The notes beneath the pieces are model-generated. The model did not search any database and was not told where the DNA came from. It saw nothing but the letters and a program-made list of their open reading frames with translations. From Welwitschia mirabilis (Eukaryota > Gnetophyta > Gnetopsida > Welwitschiales): 50,725 bases of DNA. Below, in pieces: positions 11,633-22,020 of the stretch; within the stretch, counting starts at the first letter, position 1, and the number at the start of each line of letters is the position of its first letter. Location of the stretch: the NCBI GenBank assembly GCA_051453625.1, contig JBOZIK010000001.1, forward strand, positions 99,873,439 through 99,924,163. The letters are read 5' to 3'. The position numbers were made by a program, and so were the translations under genes.

Positions 11633-12659
11633 NNNNNNNNNNNNNNNNNNNNNNNNNNNNNNNNNNNNNNNNNNNNNNNNNNNNNNNNNNNNNNNNNNNN
11701 NNNNNNNNNNNNNNNNNNNNNNNNNNNNNNNNNNNNNNNNNNNNNNNNNNNNNNNNNNNNNNNNNNNNNNNNNNNNNNNNNNNNNNNNNNNNNNNNNNNN
11801 NNNNNNNNNNNNNNNNNNNNNNNNNNNNNNNNNNNNNNNNNNNNNNNNNNNNNNNNNNNNNNNNNNNNNNNNNNNNNNNNNNNNNNNNNNNNNNNNNNNN
11901 NNNNNNNNNNNNNNNNNNNNNNNNNNNNNNNNNNAGACCTAATTAGGAACGAGGTGGTTCTAAATGGATAGGGTTCAATAAATTCCAAGTAATAGCTTTT
12001 CTAGATGGGTCAGTTCTATTTTAGTTTAATAATGAAAAGGACAAAGATGAAGCCATAGCTAGGGCTCATGCTTCTTTGAGGTAAGAGGGCTTGCTTTAAC
12101 AAAATGGGCTCTACGGATGCAATTAGATCCAAACATATTTTAGAGATTACTATTTTGAATAAGGATCTCTAGGTTTCTAATAGAATTTGGAAATGAATAT
12201 GTTCTTACAAAGATAGCCTCATACTTTAGTAATTTTATTAAGATTAACAACATAACAATAAAGAAAACTTGATTAGTGTTAGATTTTACATCTAGAGAAG
12301 TCTAGAANNNNNNNNNNNNNNNNNNNNNNNNNNNNNNNNNNNNNNNNNNNNNNNNNNNNNNNNNNNGTTGAATATTAAATTTTATTATTTACCTATAGAA
12401 CTTATGGAAAATCAAGACACCCTTTAAGTAAACTTTGATCTTGTATAAAGAACATTATGTATTCCAATGAGTCTATAATCCCTAAACAACTAGCATCTAT
12501 TTTCTTTCAAAATAAAGACTATTCTAATTCTATTCATATAAATAGGGATACTTTAATTTATGATTATGCAATTACTTCATTGATCTCTAGATCAGAGCAT
12601 CCTTCAAATAAAGATAACCTTGGGTAGTAATCCCATATTTTCCCCTCACTGCCCAAAGT

Positions 12660-13640
12660 TATCTCAGCCAAGCTGGCTTTATCCACTCTAAATACATATA
12701 AGACCAAATTTTACTTACTCATGAGCTTATACATTTTGTTAAAAAGCATAAATCTCTTATAATGATTATCAAAATCAATATAGCTAAGGCCTATAACACA
12801 GTTAGCTAGAATGCATTGGAAACCATCCTAAGAAAAACTAAGTTTATGGAAGACATCATGAACCTATGGATGGATAAATTTTATTTGAAAATAAATGGTA
12901 TAAGATCTAAGTATTTCATAATAGGATAAGGTCTTAGATAAAAAAAAAATTCATTATCTTCTTACCTTTTTATTATTGATGTTCCACACGAAATGTTGAA
13001 AAGAAGTAATACTAAAGGAATCAAGATTGAGAAGTAAGCTTTTAATAATAACCATTACATAGATGATATAATTATAATGACTTGAGTCTCTTATCAGCAC
13101 ACCAAAGTCATCAAAAGTTAAATGCAGTTGTTTAGCAAAGCTACAATCCTAAGAGTAAATTGAAATAAGATAAAAATCCACTTTATAAAACTCAAAATCA
13201 TGTGCAAGGCTANNNNNNNNNNNNNNNNNNNNNNNNNNNNNNNNNNNNNNNNNNNNNNNNNNNNNNNNNNNNNNNNNNNNNNNNNNNNNNNNNNNNNNNN
13301 NNNNNNNNNNNNCACACAAAATGTTGAAAAGAAGTAATACTAAAGGAATCAAGATTGAGAAGTAAGCTTTTACTAATAACCATTACATAGATGATATAAT
13401 TATAATGACTCAAGTCTCTTATTAGCACACCAAAGTCATCAAAAGTGAAATGAAGTTGTTTAGCAAATCTACAATCCTAAGAGTAAATTGGAATAAGATA
13501 AAAATCCACTTTATAAAACTCAAAATCATGTGCAAGGCTAATATTGCATACATTTTGAGAGTCAAAGAGGGGAAATTGATGATATTTATTTAGGGATTAC
13601 TTTGTAGTATTAGAATAAAATTTATGTATTGACGCATGTC
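12660..13640 (+). pseudogene. LINE reverse transcriptase domain
   Basis: Stop-broken L1-type RT. The palm motif A region reads IIKINIAKAYNTVS (about 12765-12806), where the family has K-x-D-x-x-K-A-Y-D; both Asp are now Asn. It is followed by ALETILRKTKFMEDIMNLWM and a KINGIRSKYF phrase (about 12890). The second catalytic block reads HYIDDIIIMT with YIDD at 13066-13077 (the family has F/Y-A-D-D). After the 100-N gap at 13213-13312 the block is repeated, with YIDD at 13384-13395. Thumb-like LFSKATILRVN and RFLSLKGKI (about 13678) follow. This is clearly non-LTR RT, unlike the Ty3 RTs nearby. Confidence 0.8.
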
Positions 13641-14109
13641 ATTGAGAAGATCCAAAGAAAATGTAGTACTTGAACTAACAGATTTCTTTCATTAAAGGAA
13701 AAAATCATCCATGACAAATCCTGTATAATAGCCACTTTTAGATACTCAGACTCCATTATCGACTCCCTAAAGCACATTTCCAAGAAAATAAATAAAATAA
13801 TCAAAAAAGTTACTTTGTCAAGAGGGAAACATAAAAATAGAATTATCCTTTATAAATGAGACATTATTATCCATTAAAAGCATCTAAAGGTTGGGGGCTT
13901 TAAAGAATGGAAAATTACTTCTAACAGGAAAAAAATAAAATGATCAAAAATAAATATGATCTAGGAGATAGTAAATAAGGGGAGTCTTATCTTTAGTGGC
14001 ATCTGATGAAATCCTATCAAGAGTTGAAGAGCATAGGTACCACTCCTAAATATTTAACCAAACCCATTCCAATTAAAAAGTACATTAAAATTCTAGGGGC
14101 ACAAGAATC

Positions 14110-14280
14110 TTAGAAGGGTAATATACCTAATGGAATTAAAATCTTTTTTTGGATTTTATATAAAATAGGATCTTAATTAGAGATAGCTTAATTAAACTAA
14201 GAATCTCAGTTTTTCCTTCATGTGTTGTGTATTAAAGAGTTGAAGAGACTACTAATCATTTATTTAAGAAATGTACTTAG
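14110..14280 (+). pseudogene. LINE zinc-binding RT C-terminus (zf-RVT-like)
   Basis: IPNGIKIFFWILYK (about 14127-14168) is the Trp/Phe-rich start of the zf-RVT domain that closes many plant LINE ORF2 proteins. Its zinc site is at 14221-14274: Cys (14221), then Tyr where the second Cys is expected (TGT to TAT), then ETTNHLFKKC with His at 14257 and Cys at 14272. Position about 0.6 kb after the RT fits the family. Confidence 0.7.
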
Positions 14281-14968
14281 AACAAATAGCTTATCGTATT
14301 AATGAATAATCACTACACTGTAAGAAAAGAGCATAAAAGATAATAGGTAGAGGACCAATGCCTGATGCATTGGCAAATTTAAAAAATATATAATTAGATT
14401 ATTTTTACTAGTTTCCCCATCTCCCTCCCTACAAATATAGCCTTGAAATAGTATTCTTTTAAAATCAAAGTAGCCGCGGGATTCTCTTCCTTGTTTAAAG
14501 AAAAATACTAGTCCTCTTTGAATCTTACCTATAACTTTGATAAAAAAGTGTAAGAGATAGAATGGATCCTCTAATATAGAAAATAAAAGAGGAACTAGAG
14601 ATAGATGTTACCATGTTTTACAGGACTGAAAAGAAGACTCAAAAAAATTCAAAAGAGTGAAAATATAGCTCATAGATGAAGCAGTGATAGGATACATCAA
14701 ATTGCTAATGGAGGGAGAAAGAACTGTTATTAATGCTAGGAAATAGCAGGAAGATTATTACTTCTTCCTGGTAGGTATTCTTAATCTTTCAAGTGGTCAC
14801 ATGTGCAGGAGTACTTTCTTGCCCCTATGGGGTCTGGGGGTAAAAATGATAGATAGGTACTTTATCTAATCTAGCTATATCTCTAGGATAATAGGTATTT
14901 ATTTTATCTTTATTAAAGTCTTCGTCCTAGAAAAAGGGCCAATATACCTCTTTTTTTTCTTCATGTTT

Positions 14969-14982
14969 AAAAAAAAAAAAAA
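14969..14982 (+). other. Poly(A) tract, candidate LINE tail
   Basis: Fourteen consecutive A, followed by GAAATAAA, at the end of the LINE 3' non-coding region. It fixes the plus orientation of the LINE. It does not sit at the right-hand target-site copy (15937); about 950 bases of other DNA lie between. Confidence 0.6.
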
Positions 14983-15174
14983 GAAATAAATCTAGATACT
15001 CTGATCTAGTTATCATCTTTTGTAGACTAGCAAACATAGATTAAGAGACTTCTTAAGCTCCTCCTTTAAAAAGATAAAAATAAAAAAAAATGAGAAATAT
15101 AATCCCATTCCACTTCCCTCTTCCCATTTCCTAGGAAAAAAAAGATGAGGAGGTAAATATAGGATAAGATAAAA

Positions 15175-15710
15175 ATGGATTCAAACTCATCCATAGAAGA
15201 AAAGGCAAAGGAAACCCCACCTCCATCACCAAATAAGCAAATAAATATGATGTTGCCCTTATCCCTAGATAAATAGCTGAGGGCAATCCCATCCCCAAAT
15301 CCTAATGAGTAGGATAATTTTCCTTTAGATTTAGTAGAATAGGCTTATAAAAAGAATAATATGCTAACCTAGAATATGAAGATCCACAACTATTGAGTTA
15401 ATATTTAGGTGAAGAGGAGCTAGATATAAAGGAGGCTTGCTATTCAAGTTTTATGGTGATAATTAAAGGATTATAAAAATGTCCTTATATCATGATAGAA
15501 GCTAATCACAATGCCTCCCTAAGTTCCATCAAAATCATCCACAGAAGGAAAGCCCTAAGGCTTCATTCAAATAAAAACCCAAATATGGCTAATTCTTTAA
15601 ATGAGTTAAACCAATTTTTTAAGGTTCTGATAGATGAACTAGACATAAAGCTTACTTATAAATATTACAAGAACCAATTTTCAAATGCAATGGCTTCTAA
15701 TCACTTTTAG
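15175..15710 (+). pseudogene. J-domain (DnaJ/Hsp40) protein fragment
   Basis: The 73-residue open frame 15492-15710, with upstream context from 15474, reads as a J domain: ASLSSIKIIHRRKALRLH, then SNKNPN, then an NELNQFFKVLIDEL helix and a Tyr-rich end (YKYYKNQ). J domains stimulate Hsp70 ATPase through an His-Pro-Asp loop between helices II and III. Here the loop reads His-Ser-Asn, which is one C-to-T and one G-to-A change away from His-Pro-Asp. Upstream, ATG 15175 opens a Ser/Pro/Lys-rich stretch (MDSNSSIEEKAKETPPPSPN) that is broken by stops. LGEEELDIKEACYSS (about 15410-15450) leads towards the J domain. Nothing recognisable follows residue 73. No introns could be assessed. It is probably a dead copy of a cellular gene, carried in with or inserted after the LINE. 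Confidence 0.6.
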
Positions 15711-15936
15711 TTTCAAAGTACTATATTTTCTAAGCTAGTCTTATCATTTTTGTTATGATGTTCTTAATCAAATATATATGTTTTTAAGTCCTCTAGATTT
15801 GTCTTTGATGTTTAATTGGAAGTTAGTGGATTCATTATAAATGTCATTCTAAGGGTATATTTACCCCTTTTATAATGTATTTTCATTAATAGATTTCCAC
15901 TTTTTTTTGTGCGGATGGGGGTGGAGGGGAAAACAT
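15711..15936. other. Non-coding end of the inserted block
   Basis: No domain is recognised. It ends in a T run, GTGCGGATGGGGGTGGAGGGG and AAAACATA directly before the protease of element B resumes. Such a G-rich end followed by a few A could be a worn 3' tail. Confidence 0.4.
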
Positions 15937-17222
15937 AGGACGTAGTATCAACATCATGCTACTTCACATTTACAAGAAGATTTGAGTTGGAAAATAGGAT
16001 TTTTTCAATAAAAATTATGTTGAAATTGGTAGATGCAACTATCAAAAAAATAATTAAATTTAGAATTTGATCATTTAAGTTAAAAAAGCCTTTTATCCTA
16101 TAGATGTGATTATCATTAAGGTATAACANNNNNNNNNNNNNNNNNNNNNNNNNNNNNNNNNNNNNNNNNNNNNNNNNNNNNNNNNNNNNNNNNNNNNNNN
16201 NNNNNNNNNNNNNNNNNNNNNNNNNNNNNNNNNNNNNNNNNNNNNNNNNNNNNNNNNNNNNNNNNNNNNNNNNNNNNNNNNNNNNNNNNNNNNNNNNNNN
16301 NNNNNNNNNNNNNNNNNNNNNNNNNNNNNNNNNNNNNNNNNNNNNNNNNNNNNNNNNNNNNNNNNNNNNNNNNNNNNNNNNNNNNNNNNNNNNNNNNNNN
16401 NNNNNNNNNNNNNNNNNNNNNNNNNNNNNNNNNNNNNNNNNNNNNNNNNNNNNNNNNNNNNNNNNNNNNNNNNNNNNNNNNNNNNNNNNNNNNNNNNNNN
16501 NNNNNNNNNNNNNNNNNNNNNNNNNNNNNNNNNNNNNNNNNNNNNNNNNNNNNNNNNNNNNNNNNNNNNNNNNNNNNNNNNNNNNNNNNNNNNNNNNTTA
16601 GTCAATAAAAATTATGTTGAAATTGTTAGATGCAACTATCAAGAAAATAATTAAAGTTAGAATTTGATCATTTAAGTTAAAAAAGCCTTTTATCCTATAG
16701 ATGTGGTCATCATTAAGGTATAACATGATGGAGGATACCATTTACTCCTAAGAAGATTCTTTTATGCAATAACCATTTGTATTATTAACATACATACTAG
16801 AATGATGGAATTCCATGTAAAAAATGAGAAATTTATTACCCAAGTATTTTATATGNNNNNNNNNNNNNNNNNNNNNNNNNNNNNNNNNNNNNNNNNNNNN
16901 NNNNNNNNNNNNNNNNNNNNNNNNNNNNNNNNNNNNNNNNNNNNNNNNNNNNNNNTAACATGATGGAGGATACCATTTACTCCTAAGAAGATTCTTTTGT
17001 GCAATAACCATTTGTATTATTAACATACATACTAGAAGGATGGAATGCCATGTAAAAAATGAGAAATTTATTACCCAAGTGTTTTATATGGCTAAAACAT
17101 ATATGGGATAATATTCTAATCTTGAAAAATAAATTACAAATTTCATTCTTATGAAAAATAAATTACAAATTTCATTCTTATTCAATGTCACTCCATAGAA
17201 TAAAGAATCCTTACTTTATGCA
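15937..17222 (+). pseudogene. Protease and downstream linker, element B (Athila-like)
   Basis: Reading resumes at the protease active-site region with GRSINIMLLHIYKKI (15938-15982), aligning with element D (GASVNIMPLHI). Then come KIMLKLVDATIKKI and, after gaps, RRFFYAITICIINIHTRMM and EFHVKNEKFITQVFYMAKT (about 16750-17110). These match the D and copy-2 protease tails (SFYAIAHCIIDI, EFHFGNKN). Gaps at 16129-16597 and 16856-16955 are each flanked by repeats of the same protease sequence, so the true length is shorter. Stops and frameshifts throughout. The catalytic Asp codon lies in the left half at 10894-10920 and is Asn. Confidence 0.7.
17123..17180 (+). repeat. Perfect 29-base tandem duplication
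   Basis: TGAAAAATAAATTAC plus 14 further bases is present twice, head to tail, at 17123-17151 and 17152-17180 without a mismatch, inside otherwise heavily decayed coding sequence of element B. Confidence 0.9.
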
Positions 17223-17310
17223 NNNNNNNNNNNNNNNNNNNNNNNNNNNNNNNNNNNNNNNNNNNNNNNNNNNNNNNNNNNNNNNNNNNNNNNNNNNNNN
17301 NNNNNNNNNN

Positions 17311-18260
17311 TATAAAATAACTTGGAAATGAAAATGGATGAAAAATTTAAACCACTCCTTAATCATGATGTTTAACATGTTAAATCCATAAAAAAACTTC
17401 CTACATTAAGATGGGATTACAATAATAATGAGTGATCATTATGACTTACAACTTATAGAATTACCAAATGTTTTTAAATATATCTTTTTGAAAAATGACC
17501 ATAAAATCCCATTAATTATTAATCCATGTATCTATTATTTTNNNNNNNNNNNNNNNNNNNNNNNNNNNNNNNNNNNNNNNNNNNNNNNNNNNNNNNNNNN
17601 NAAGGTATTTCATTCATTTCTTCTTACATACTTTAACATAAAGTCTATCTAAAATACAATGCTAAAATCATTAGGAAACCATAAAGAAGGCTTAAACTTA
17701 TACTTAAGTAAGTAGTAAATTCAGAAATAATTAAACTTATAAATGCAAGAATCATATATGTTATTTCTGATAATGAATGGACTACCTCCTTTACTATAGT
17801 ACCCAAGATAGATGGAAAGAGAAGAGTATTTATTGACTTTTGAAAAATTAATAATATCACCAAAAATGATCATTGTCCTTTTGTCCTTTCTAAATTATAT
17901 ACTTTATAGATTTTAGTTCTTCTCTTACAATTGTTTCCTTGATGACTATAGTGGTTATAACTAAGTATACATTATAATTAAATATTAATCTAAAATCCTA
18001 TTTACATCACCCTTTTTAATCTTTAATTTTAGGTGAATGTCTTGTGATTTGTGTAGTGTACTTAAAAACTTTCAAAGAGCCATGATCAGTATCTTTTCTA
18101 ATATGATTAAAGCATCTATATAAATCTCTAGGGATGATGTTTCTATCTTTAGTGATTCATTTGAACAAACCTTATAAAGATTAGAAAAATTACTTGACTA
18201 TTACATATCTAGTGGTATTTAGTTATTTTGAAAAAATAGTTAATTCTTTATCAAAGTTGG
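17311..18260 (+). pseudogene. Reverse transcriptase, element B (Ty3/gypsy, Athila lineage)
   Basis: After gaps at 17223-17310 and 17542-17601, fingers and palm of a Ty3 RT are readable: EIIKLINARIIYVISDNEW (about 17722-17778), then TIVPKIDGKRRVFIDF (about 17788-17835) and NNITKNDHCPF. Motif A reads FLDDYSGYN at about 17935-17961 with its Asp kept. The second catalytic block reads SRDDVSIF with Asp-Asp at 18133-18138 (the family has Y/F-M-D-D). SDSFEQTL and LEKLLDYYISSG complete the thumb side. Stops, some explicable by CAG/CAA to TAG/TAA, are spread through it. It aligns along its length with element D RT. Confidence 0.8.
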
Positions 18261-18800
18261 GATTGTATTAAGTTATCACATTTCTAGTAAATGAATTAGA
18301 ACGAATATAACCAAAATTAACATAACTTTAAATCTTCCTTACCCAATAAATGTCAAATAAATTATATATTTTCTTAACCATGCTAGTTTTCAGAGGAGAT
18401 CCATTAACGACTTGCCAAGATATATAAATCCCTCTAATATTTATTAGAAAGAGATGTTAAGTTTCATTAGAGTAAATATTATCAACTTGCCTTTGAAAAT
18501 ATTAAGGACAAAACCAGTTATGAACCTATAATAGAAGTACCTAATTTAATAAAGACTTTGAACTTATATGTAATGCTAGTAATATGGTTGTACATGAAGA
18601 ATTAAGATAAAAACATAAGAAAGGTTATAGTATTATTTTATACATTAGTAAAACTCCTTTAAAAGTCCAAGTTAATTCTACCATCATCAAAAAATAAATT
18701 CTTGGTATCATATTTTGTCTTAATAAACTTTAACACTATCTTCTTGGTTTTTATTAACATGTAAAATTGACATTCTAAATAATCATTTTAGTATGAATTT
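18261..18800 (+). pseudogene. RNase H, element B
   Basis: DFELICNASN (about 18554-18583) is the RNase H start with Asn in place of the catalytic Asp of the usual C-D-A-S. Then come HKKGYSIILYISKT (about 18614-18655), QVNSTIIKK (about 18670) and ILGIIFCLNKL followed by HYLLGFY. The order matches element D at 41750-41990. No integrase follows; sequence runs into a 3' LTR-like stretch. Confidence 0.75.
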
Positions 18801-19084
18801 ATGTCTTTTACATTTGTTTAATATTATATAAGAATTTATCACTTTCTTATGACATTTCAAGGTAAATTATTGCATTCTAAAGGACATTGAAAAAAAAAAA
18901 ACATCATTTAGCCTAAAATGTTAATGCCACCATCTAAGTTAATGGCACCACTAGTCTTTTTAAACTAAACAGTTTAATTCTTACATTTTGAAATTTTCAT
19001 AAAAAAATAAGTTGCATGCAATTATGGAATTAGTTAGATTTTACATTAGTTAGATTTTATATTATTAGTAATAAGGATAACATA
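18801..19084. other. Short AT-rich spacer, 3' end of element B
   Basis: No coding sequence. ATTAGTTAGATTTTACATT and TTAGTTAGATTTTATATT form a short imperfect direct repeat at about 19027-19060. Integrase, expected here in an autonomous element, is absent. Confidence 0.5.
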
Positions 19085-19387
19085 TAACAATGACATGTGA
19101 TAGTGTTAAGTGAGATGACATGGAAGGCACATGGCAATTACACTGTTTGGTAGAAGCAAGAACATCAAGAAGCTAAGTGTTAAACTCATCATGATGATTT
19201 TGATCTAATATAAGAAGAAAAATATCCCATTATAAAACTTTGTGACTACTCATATAATACTATAATCCAAAATATTTATACCATATTCCACTTCATGTTT
19301 ACCAATGAAAGGGCCTTGAGCCCTCATTTATAATATCTTTTAATTAGTAAAGTACTAGAATGCTTAAAAGTTTATAGTTAACATTAC
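19085..19387 (+). repeat. Partial 3' LTR of element B (family 1)
   Basis: Matches the start of the B 5' LTR: an ACATGGCAAT region, then TGTTAAACTCATCATGATGA at 19178, and GGGCCTTGAGCCCTCATTTA (about 19310), the counterpart of ACTTTGAACCCTTTATTTTA in the 5' copy. It stops at 19387, where another LTR-like sequence begins. Position after RNase H fits a 3' LTR, although integrase is missing. Confidence 0.5.
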
Positions 19388-19613
19388 CATCTAAGTACCT
19401 TCTATTAGGAAAGAAGAATGCTAAAAATCAAGAGCACAAGATTTCCAAGTCATAAATTTTATTCCTCCTTTTCCTTATTCAAATAAAAAGCTTACTTAAA
19501 TAGACAAACACATCATTAGGTTTTTCATGAATTTCTAATTATGTAATCATGGTGTGTATTAACCTTAGTAATTTTCCATTAAGTTTATGAATACACTCTC
19601 TTTCAAGAAAAAA
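19388..19613 (+). repeat. LTR start fragment related to element C
   Basis: TATTAGGAAAGAAGAATGC and the following 200 bases align with the start of the element C LTR at 28140 (TGTTAGGAAATAAGAATGC), including AAATTTTATT and TTTTTCATGAAT phrases. Only the first part is present. The two copies bracket the copia and TRIM-like block. Confidence 0.55.
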
Positions 19614-20200
19614 TCAGAGTGCTTACAATACAACCTCTACAAAGGATTTATCATAAGAGTAAACTACTTCATAAAAGAATCAATCAATTTACTGCTATAC
19701 ATCCCATAGTATATAGGCTTATTTATGTGTATTACACATCTTATAATGCTAGGCCAAAATGTGTACTACCCACAGTATTAGGTCATATTTGTATTATACA
19801 GCTTATAGTAGTAGGATTAGATGCGAATTCAATTTGAGAATCATAAGTCAAATGAAGCTCATGATGTACAAGAAAGAAATGAGGTTGAGTTAACTCATTG
19901 TCAATTAACTCTTGAATTGAAAATACTAGAACTCCTTTCAATTAAATTATTTTAGTTTATTCTGTGATTAGATAGTATACTACTGTAATAAGTTTATGCT
20001 ACATAAGTTCCTTAATTTTATAAACCAACTCACATATACCATTTTCTATGAGAGCATCATATTCTTCTTTCATTGATTGGATCCATTAATTATGTAAAAT
20101 GATGTCTTTCAAAGAAGTTAGTTTACCATAAAAAATTAAATGAAGCTCATCATAATCATCATATCCATAAAAAATTAAATGAAGCTCATCATAATCATCA
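19614..20200 (-). pseudogene. Ty1/copia reverse transcriptase N-terminus
   Basis: On the minus strand, WIQSMKEEYDALIENGICEL followed by VYKI (about 20085 down to 20005) is the conserved opening of copia RT (W-x-x-A-M-x-x-E, L-x-x-N-x-T-W-x-L-V). Upstream, YGKLTSLKDIIL belongs to the linker. Downstream the frame quickly collapses; no YVDD block is found, so the RT is truncated near 19.6 kb, where a plus-strand LTR fragment takes over. RNase H and a 3' LTR are missing. Confidence 0.65.
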
Positions 20201-20203
20201 TAT
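20126..20203 (-). repeat. Perfect 39-base tandem duplication
   Basis: Units 20126-20164 and 20165-20203 are identical (start CCATAAAAAATTAAATG, end AATCATCATAT). They lie in the copia linker just upstream of the RT start. Confidence 0.9.
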
Positions 20204-20539
20204 CATCATGATTATATGTGAGATATATCTAGTTCTAGTTTTATCCTTTTTATCATCATGAACATCTTAAATAGTATACTATTACCAAGTACTATGATGT
20301 TGCCTATGGATAGTCTCAACTTCTTTAGTCAGAGGACCTACTAAATTTATACTAAAACCATGATTAAGAGTTCTTAAAGCATCAAATTTCTCAATTTCTA
20401 TATGTTTTAAAGAATTCATACCAATAGAAGTAAATGAAGTAAGATTTAATGGCTACATCTCCTCCTTAACTATAGACATTAAGCATCTAAGATGATTACT
20501 GGATTAGAAGAAGGATGAAGCTTCAAAAAATTAATCTAA

Positions 20540-21420
20540 GAATCATTGTTTAAAGTCTCCAAAAAATGATGTCATGAGAAATAACGATATTCTAATACTC
20601 TAGAAGATGAACTCAGTAATACTTCTGGTTAGTTGGATATGCCATAAAAATGTTGATATAAGGATGTGCACCAAATTTGTCATGATGTTCATAAGGAATA
20701 TGGACATAGATTGTAACCAAAAACATGAAAGTGGTGTAACTTTGACTTGTACCCATACACTTCTCAACTAAATATACTCCATCTTCAGTATATCAACTAA
20801 TGTATTTATTAATATGCATAGTAGTATTCGCTGCTTCATTAAAAATATAGGTCTTACAGCCACTAAAATACATCATGAAATGCATCATATCTATGATTAT
20901 GCTATTAGAATTCTTAGTGATGCCATATTCTTAAGGTCTCCTAGGGTACTTAATCAAATGACAAATTTGTTCAAAAGAAAAAAATTCCTTAAACTTGGCA
21001 AATGTATGTTCACCACTATTATCTAAATAGAAACTCTTAAACTGATAATTGGCTAGCTTTTTCACTGTGAATTTAAACTTCTTGAAAATATTCAAGGTTT
21101 GAGATTTTAACTTGAAAAAATATATTAAACTCATTTAGGAATAATCATCAATAAAATATATAAAATAATAAAATCCACCTTGAAGTGTAGAAACTAGCAT
21201 AGGTTCACATAAATCACTATGAATAAGTAGAAGCTTTTGATTGGCATGTTATTTACTTGGTATACATTATTATCTAGTTTTTTTATTCATTATACATACT
21301 TCACATGGAGGAAAATTTCATGAAATGAATGAAAAAAGCTAGGATTCATGCTCATGCATCACATTCATCTTACAAGAAGTAGTATGTTCTAATTGATCAT
21401 TCCATAATAGTGAGGGAGAG
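20540..21420 (-). pseudogene. Ty1/copia integrase with GAG-pre-integrase region
   Basis: Minus strand, going down: LLWNDQLEHTTSCKMNVM (about 21410-21360) is the pre-integrase His-Leu-Gly-His-type region, changed at its His and Gly. CEVCIMNKKTR (about 21305-21275) gives the Cys pair of the HHCC finger. LLLIHSDLCEPM (about 21232-21197) carries the first catalytic Asp. GGFYYFIYFIDDYS (about 21182-21141) and FYLDNSGEHTFAKF (about 21034-20992) carry the core and the second Asp. C-terminal phrases CMGTSQSYTTFMFL and VHIPYEHHDKFGAHPYIN (about 20755-20660) and HDIIFW (about 20565) close the region as in copia elements. The best-kept part is the 67-residue open frame 20931-21134. Family is certain; sub-lineage is not. 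Confidence 0.8.
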
Positions 21421-21842
21421 ATTTCATCTTGGAAAACTATGCAAGCGATCTCTCACATTTTGACACAACCTTAAAGATAAATGATTTTTACTTCATATAT
21501 CCTGTCATAACTAGTATTAAGTGTAATCAAAAGTATTCATTGNNNNNNNNNNNNNNNNNNNNNNNNNNNNNNNNNNNNNNNNNNNNNNNNNNNNNNNNNN
21601 NNNNNNNNNNNNNNNNNNNNNNNNNNNNNNNNNNNNNNNNNNTCATAACTAGTATTAATTGTAATCAAAAGTATTCATTGAATGCTTTTTCATAGAGATT
21701 GAGTGATCTAAACTCACTAAAATGAAAAGCGATAGAAGATACAATCTTAATAAATGCACATATAGATAATTAGAAATAGTTTATAGAGAAAGCGATGTTA
21801 AGTTATGGGTAATTCAATCATATTCTTATACTATAACTGGAG
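21421..21842 (-). other. Copia pol linker between protease and integrase
   Basis: Degraded coding-like DNA with a 100-N gap at 21543-21642 flanked by a direct repeat (TCATAACTAGTATTAA side). No motif beyond collinearity with the neighbouring copia domains. Confidence 0.45.
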
Positions 21843-22020
21843 TTCTATCTACTAAATAAACCTGACGTAGTGCTTTGATGAAGTAATCAAAATAATCACA
21901 TGAATAAGTCGTGTACTAAGTAGAACTTGTGTCAAGAATTTATATCTTATCATAAGGTATGTACTCACTTATATACACAAAGTCAGAGTTGTCAAAAATT
22001 GCATTTAACTCAATATTTTC
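21843..22020 (-). pseudogene. Ty1/copia protease active-site region
   Basis: The minus strand reads ILDTSST at 21939-21919, preceded by a stop where copia proteases have Trp (21942-21940, TGG to TAA). The catalytic Asp codon is intact at 21933-21931. YSCDYFDYFIKALRQVYLVD (about 21903-21850) then follows, matching the usual spacing of the copia protease core. The frame upstream reads DNSDFVYISEYIPYDKI. Position between gag and integrase is as expected. Confidence 0.7.

Larger units (their letters stand above)
10920..14982 (+). mobile_element. LINE (L1-type, plant) remnant
   Basis: A non-LTR element inserted in the protease of element B. Going downstream it holds an ORF1-like patch (11264-11632, repeated at 11935-12307 across a gap), an RT domain (about 12660-13640), a zinc-binding RT C-terminus (about 14110-14280), a 3' non-coding stretch with GGGGTCTGGGGG (14829) and TTTATTAAAGTC (about 14910), and a run of 14 A at 14969-14982. 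The order and the A tract fix the orientation as plus. A roughly 15-base overlap of the interrupted protease sequence on the two sides (10905-10919 and 15937-15951) behaves like a decayed LINE target-site duplication. An endonuclease domain is not recognised; its place falls in gapped sequence. All frames are broken. Confidence 0.75.

Noticed and set aside
14961-14982. A tract as the end of the whole inserted block
   Set aside because: The protease of element B resumes only at 15937, so the A tract is internal to the inserted DNA.
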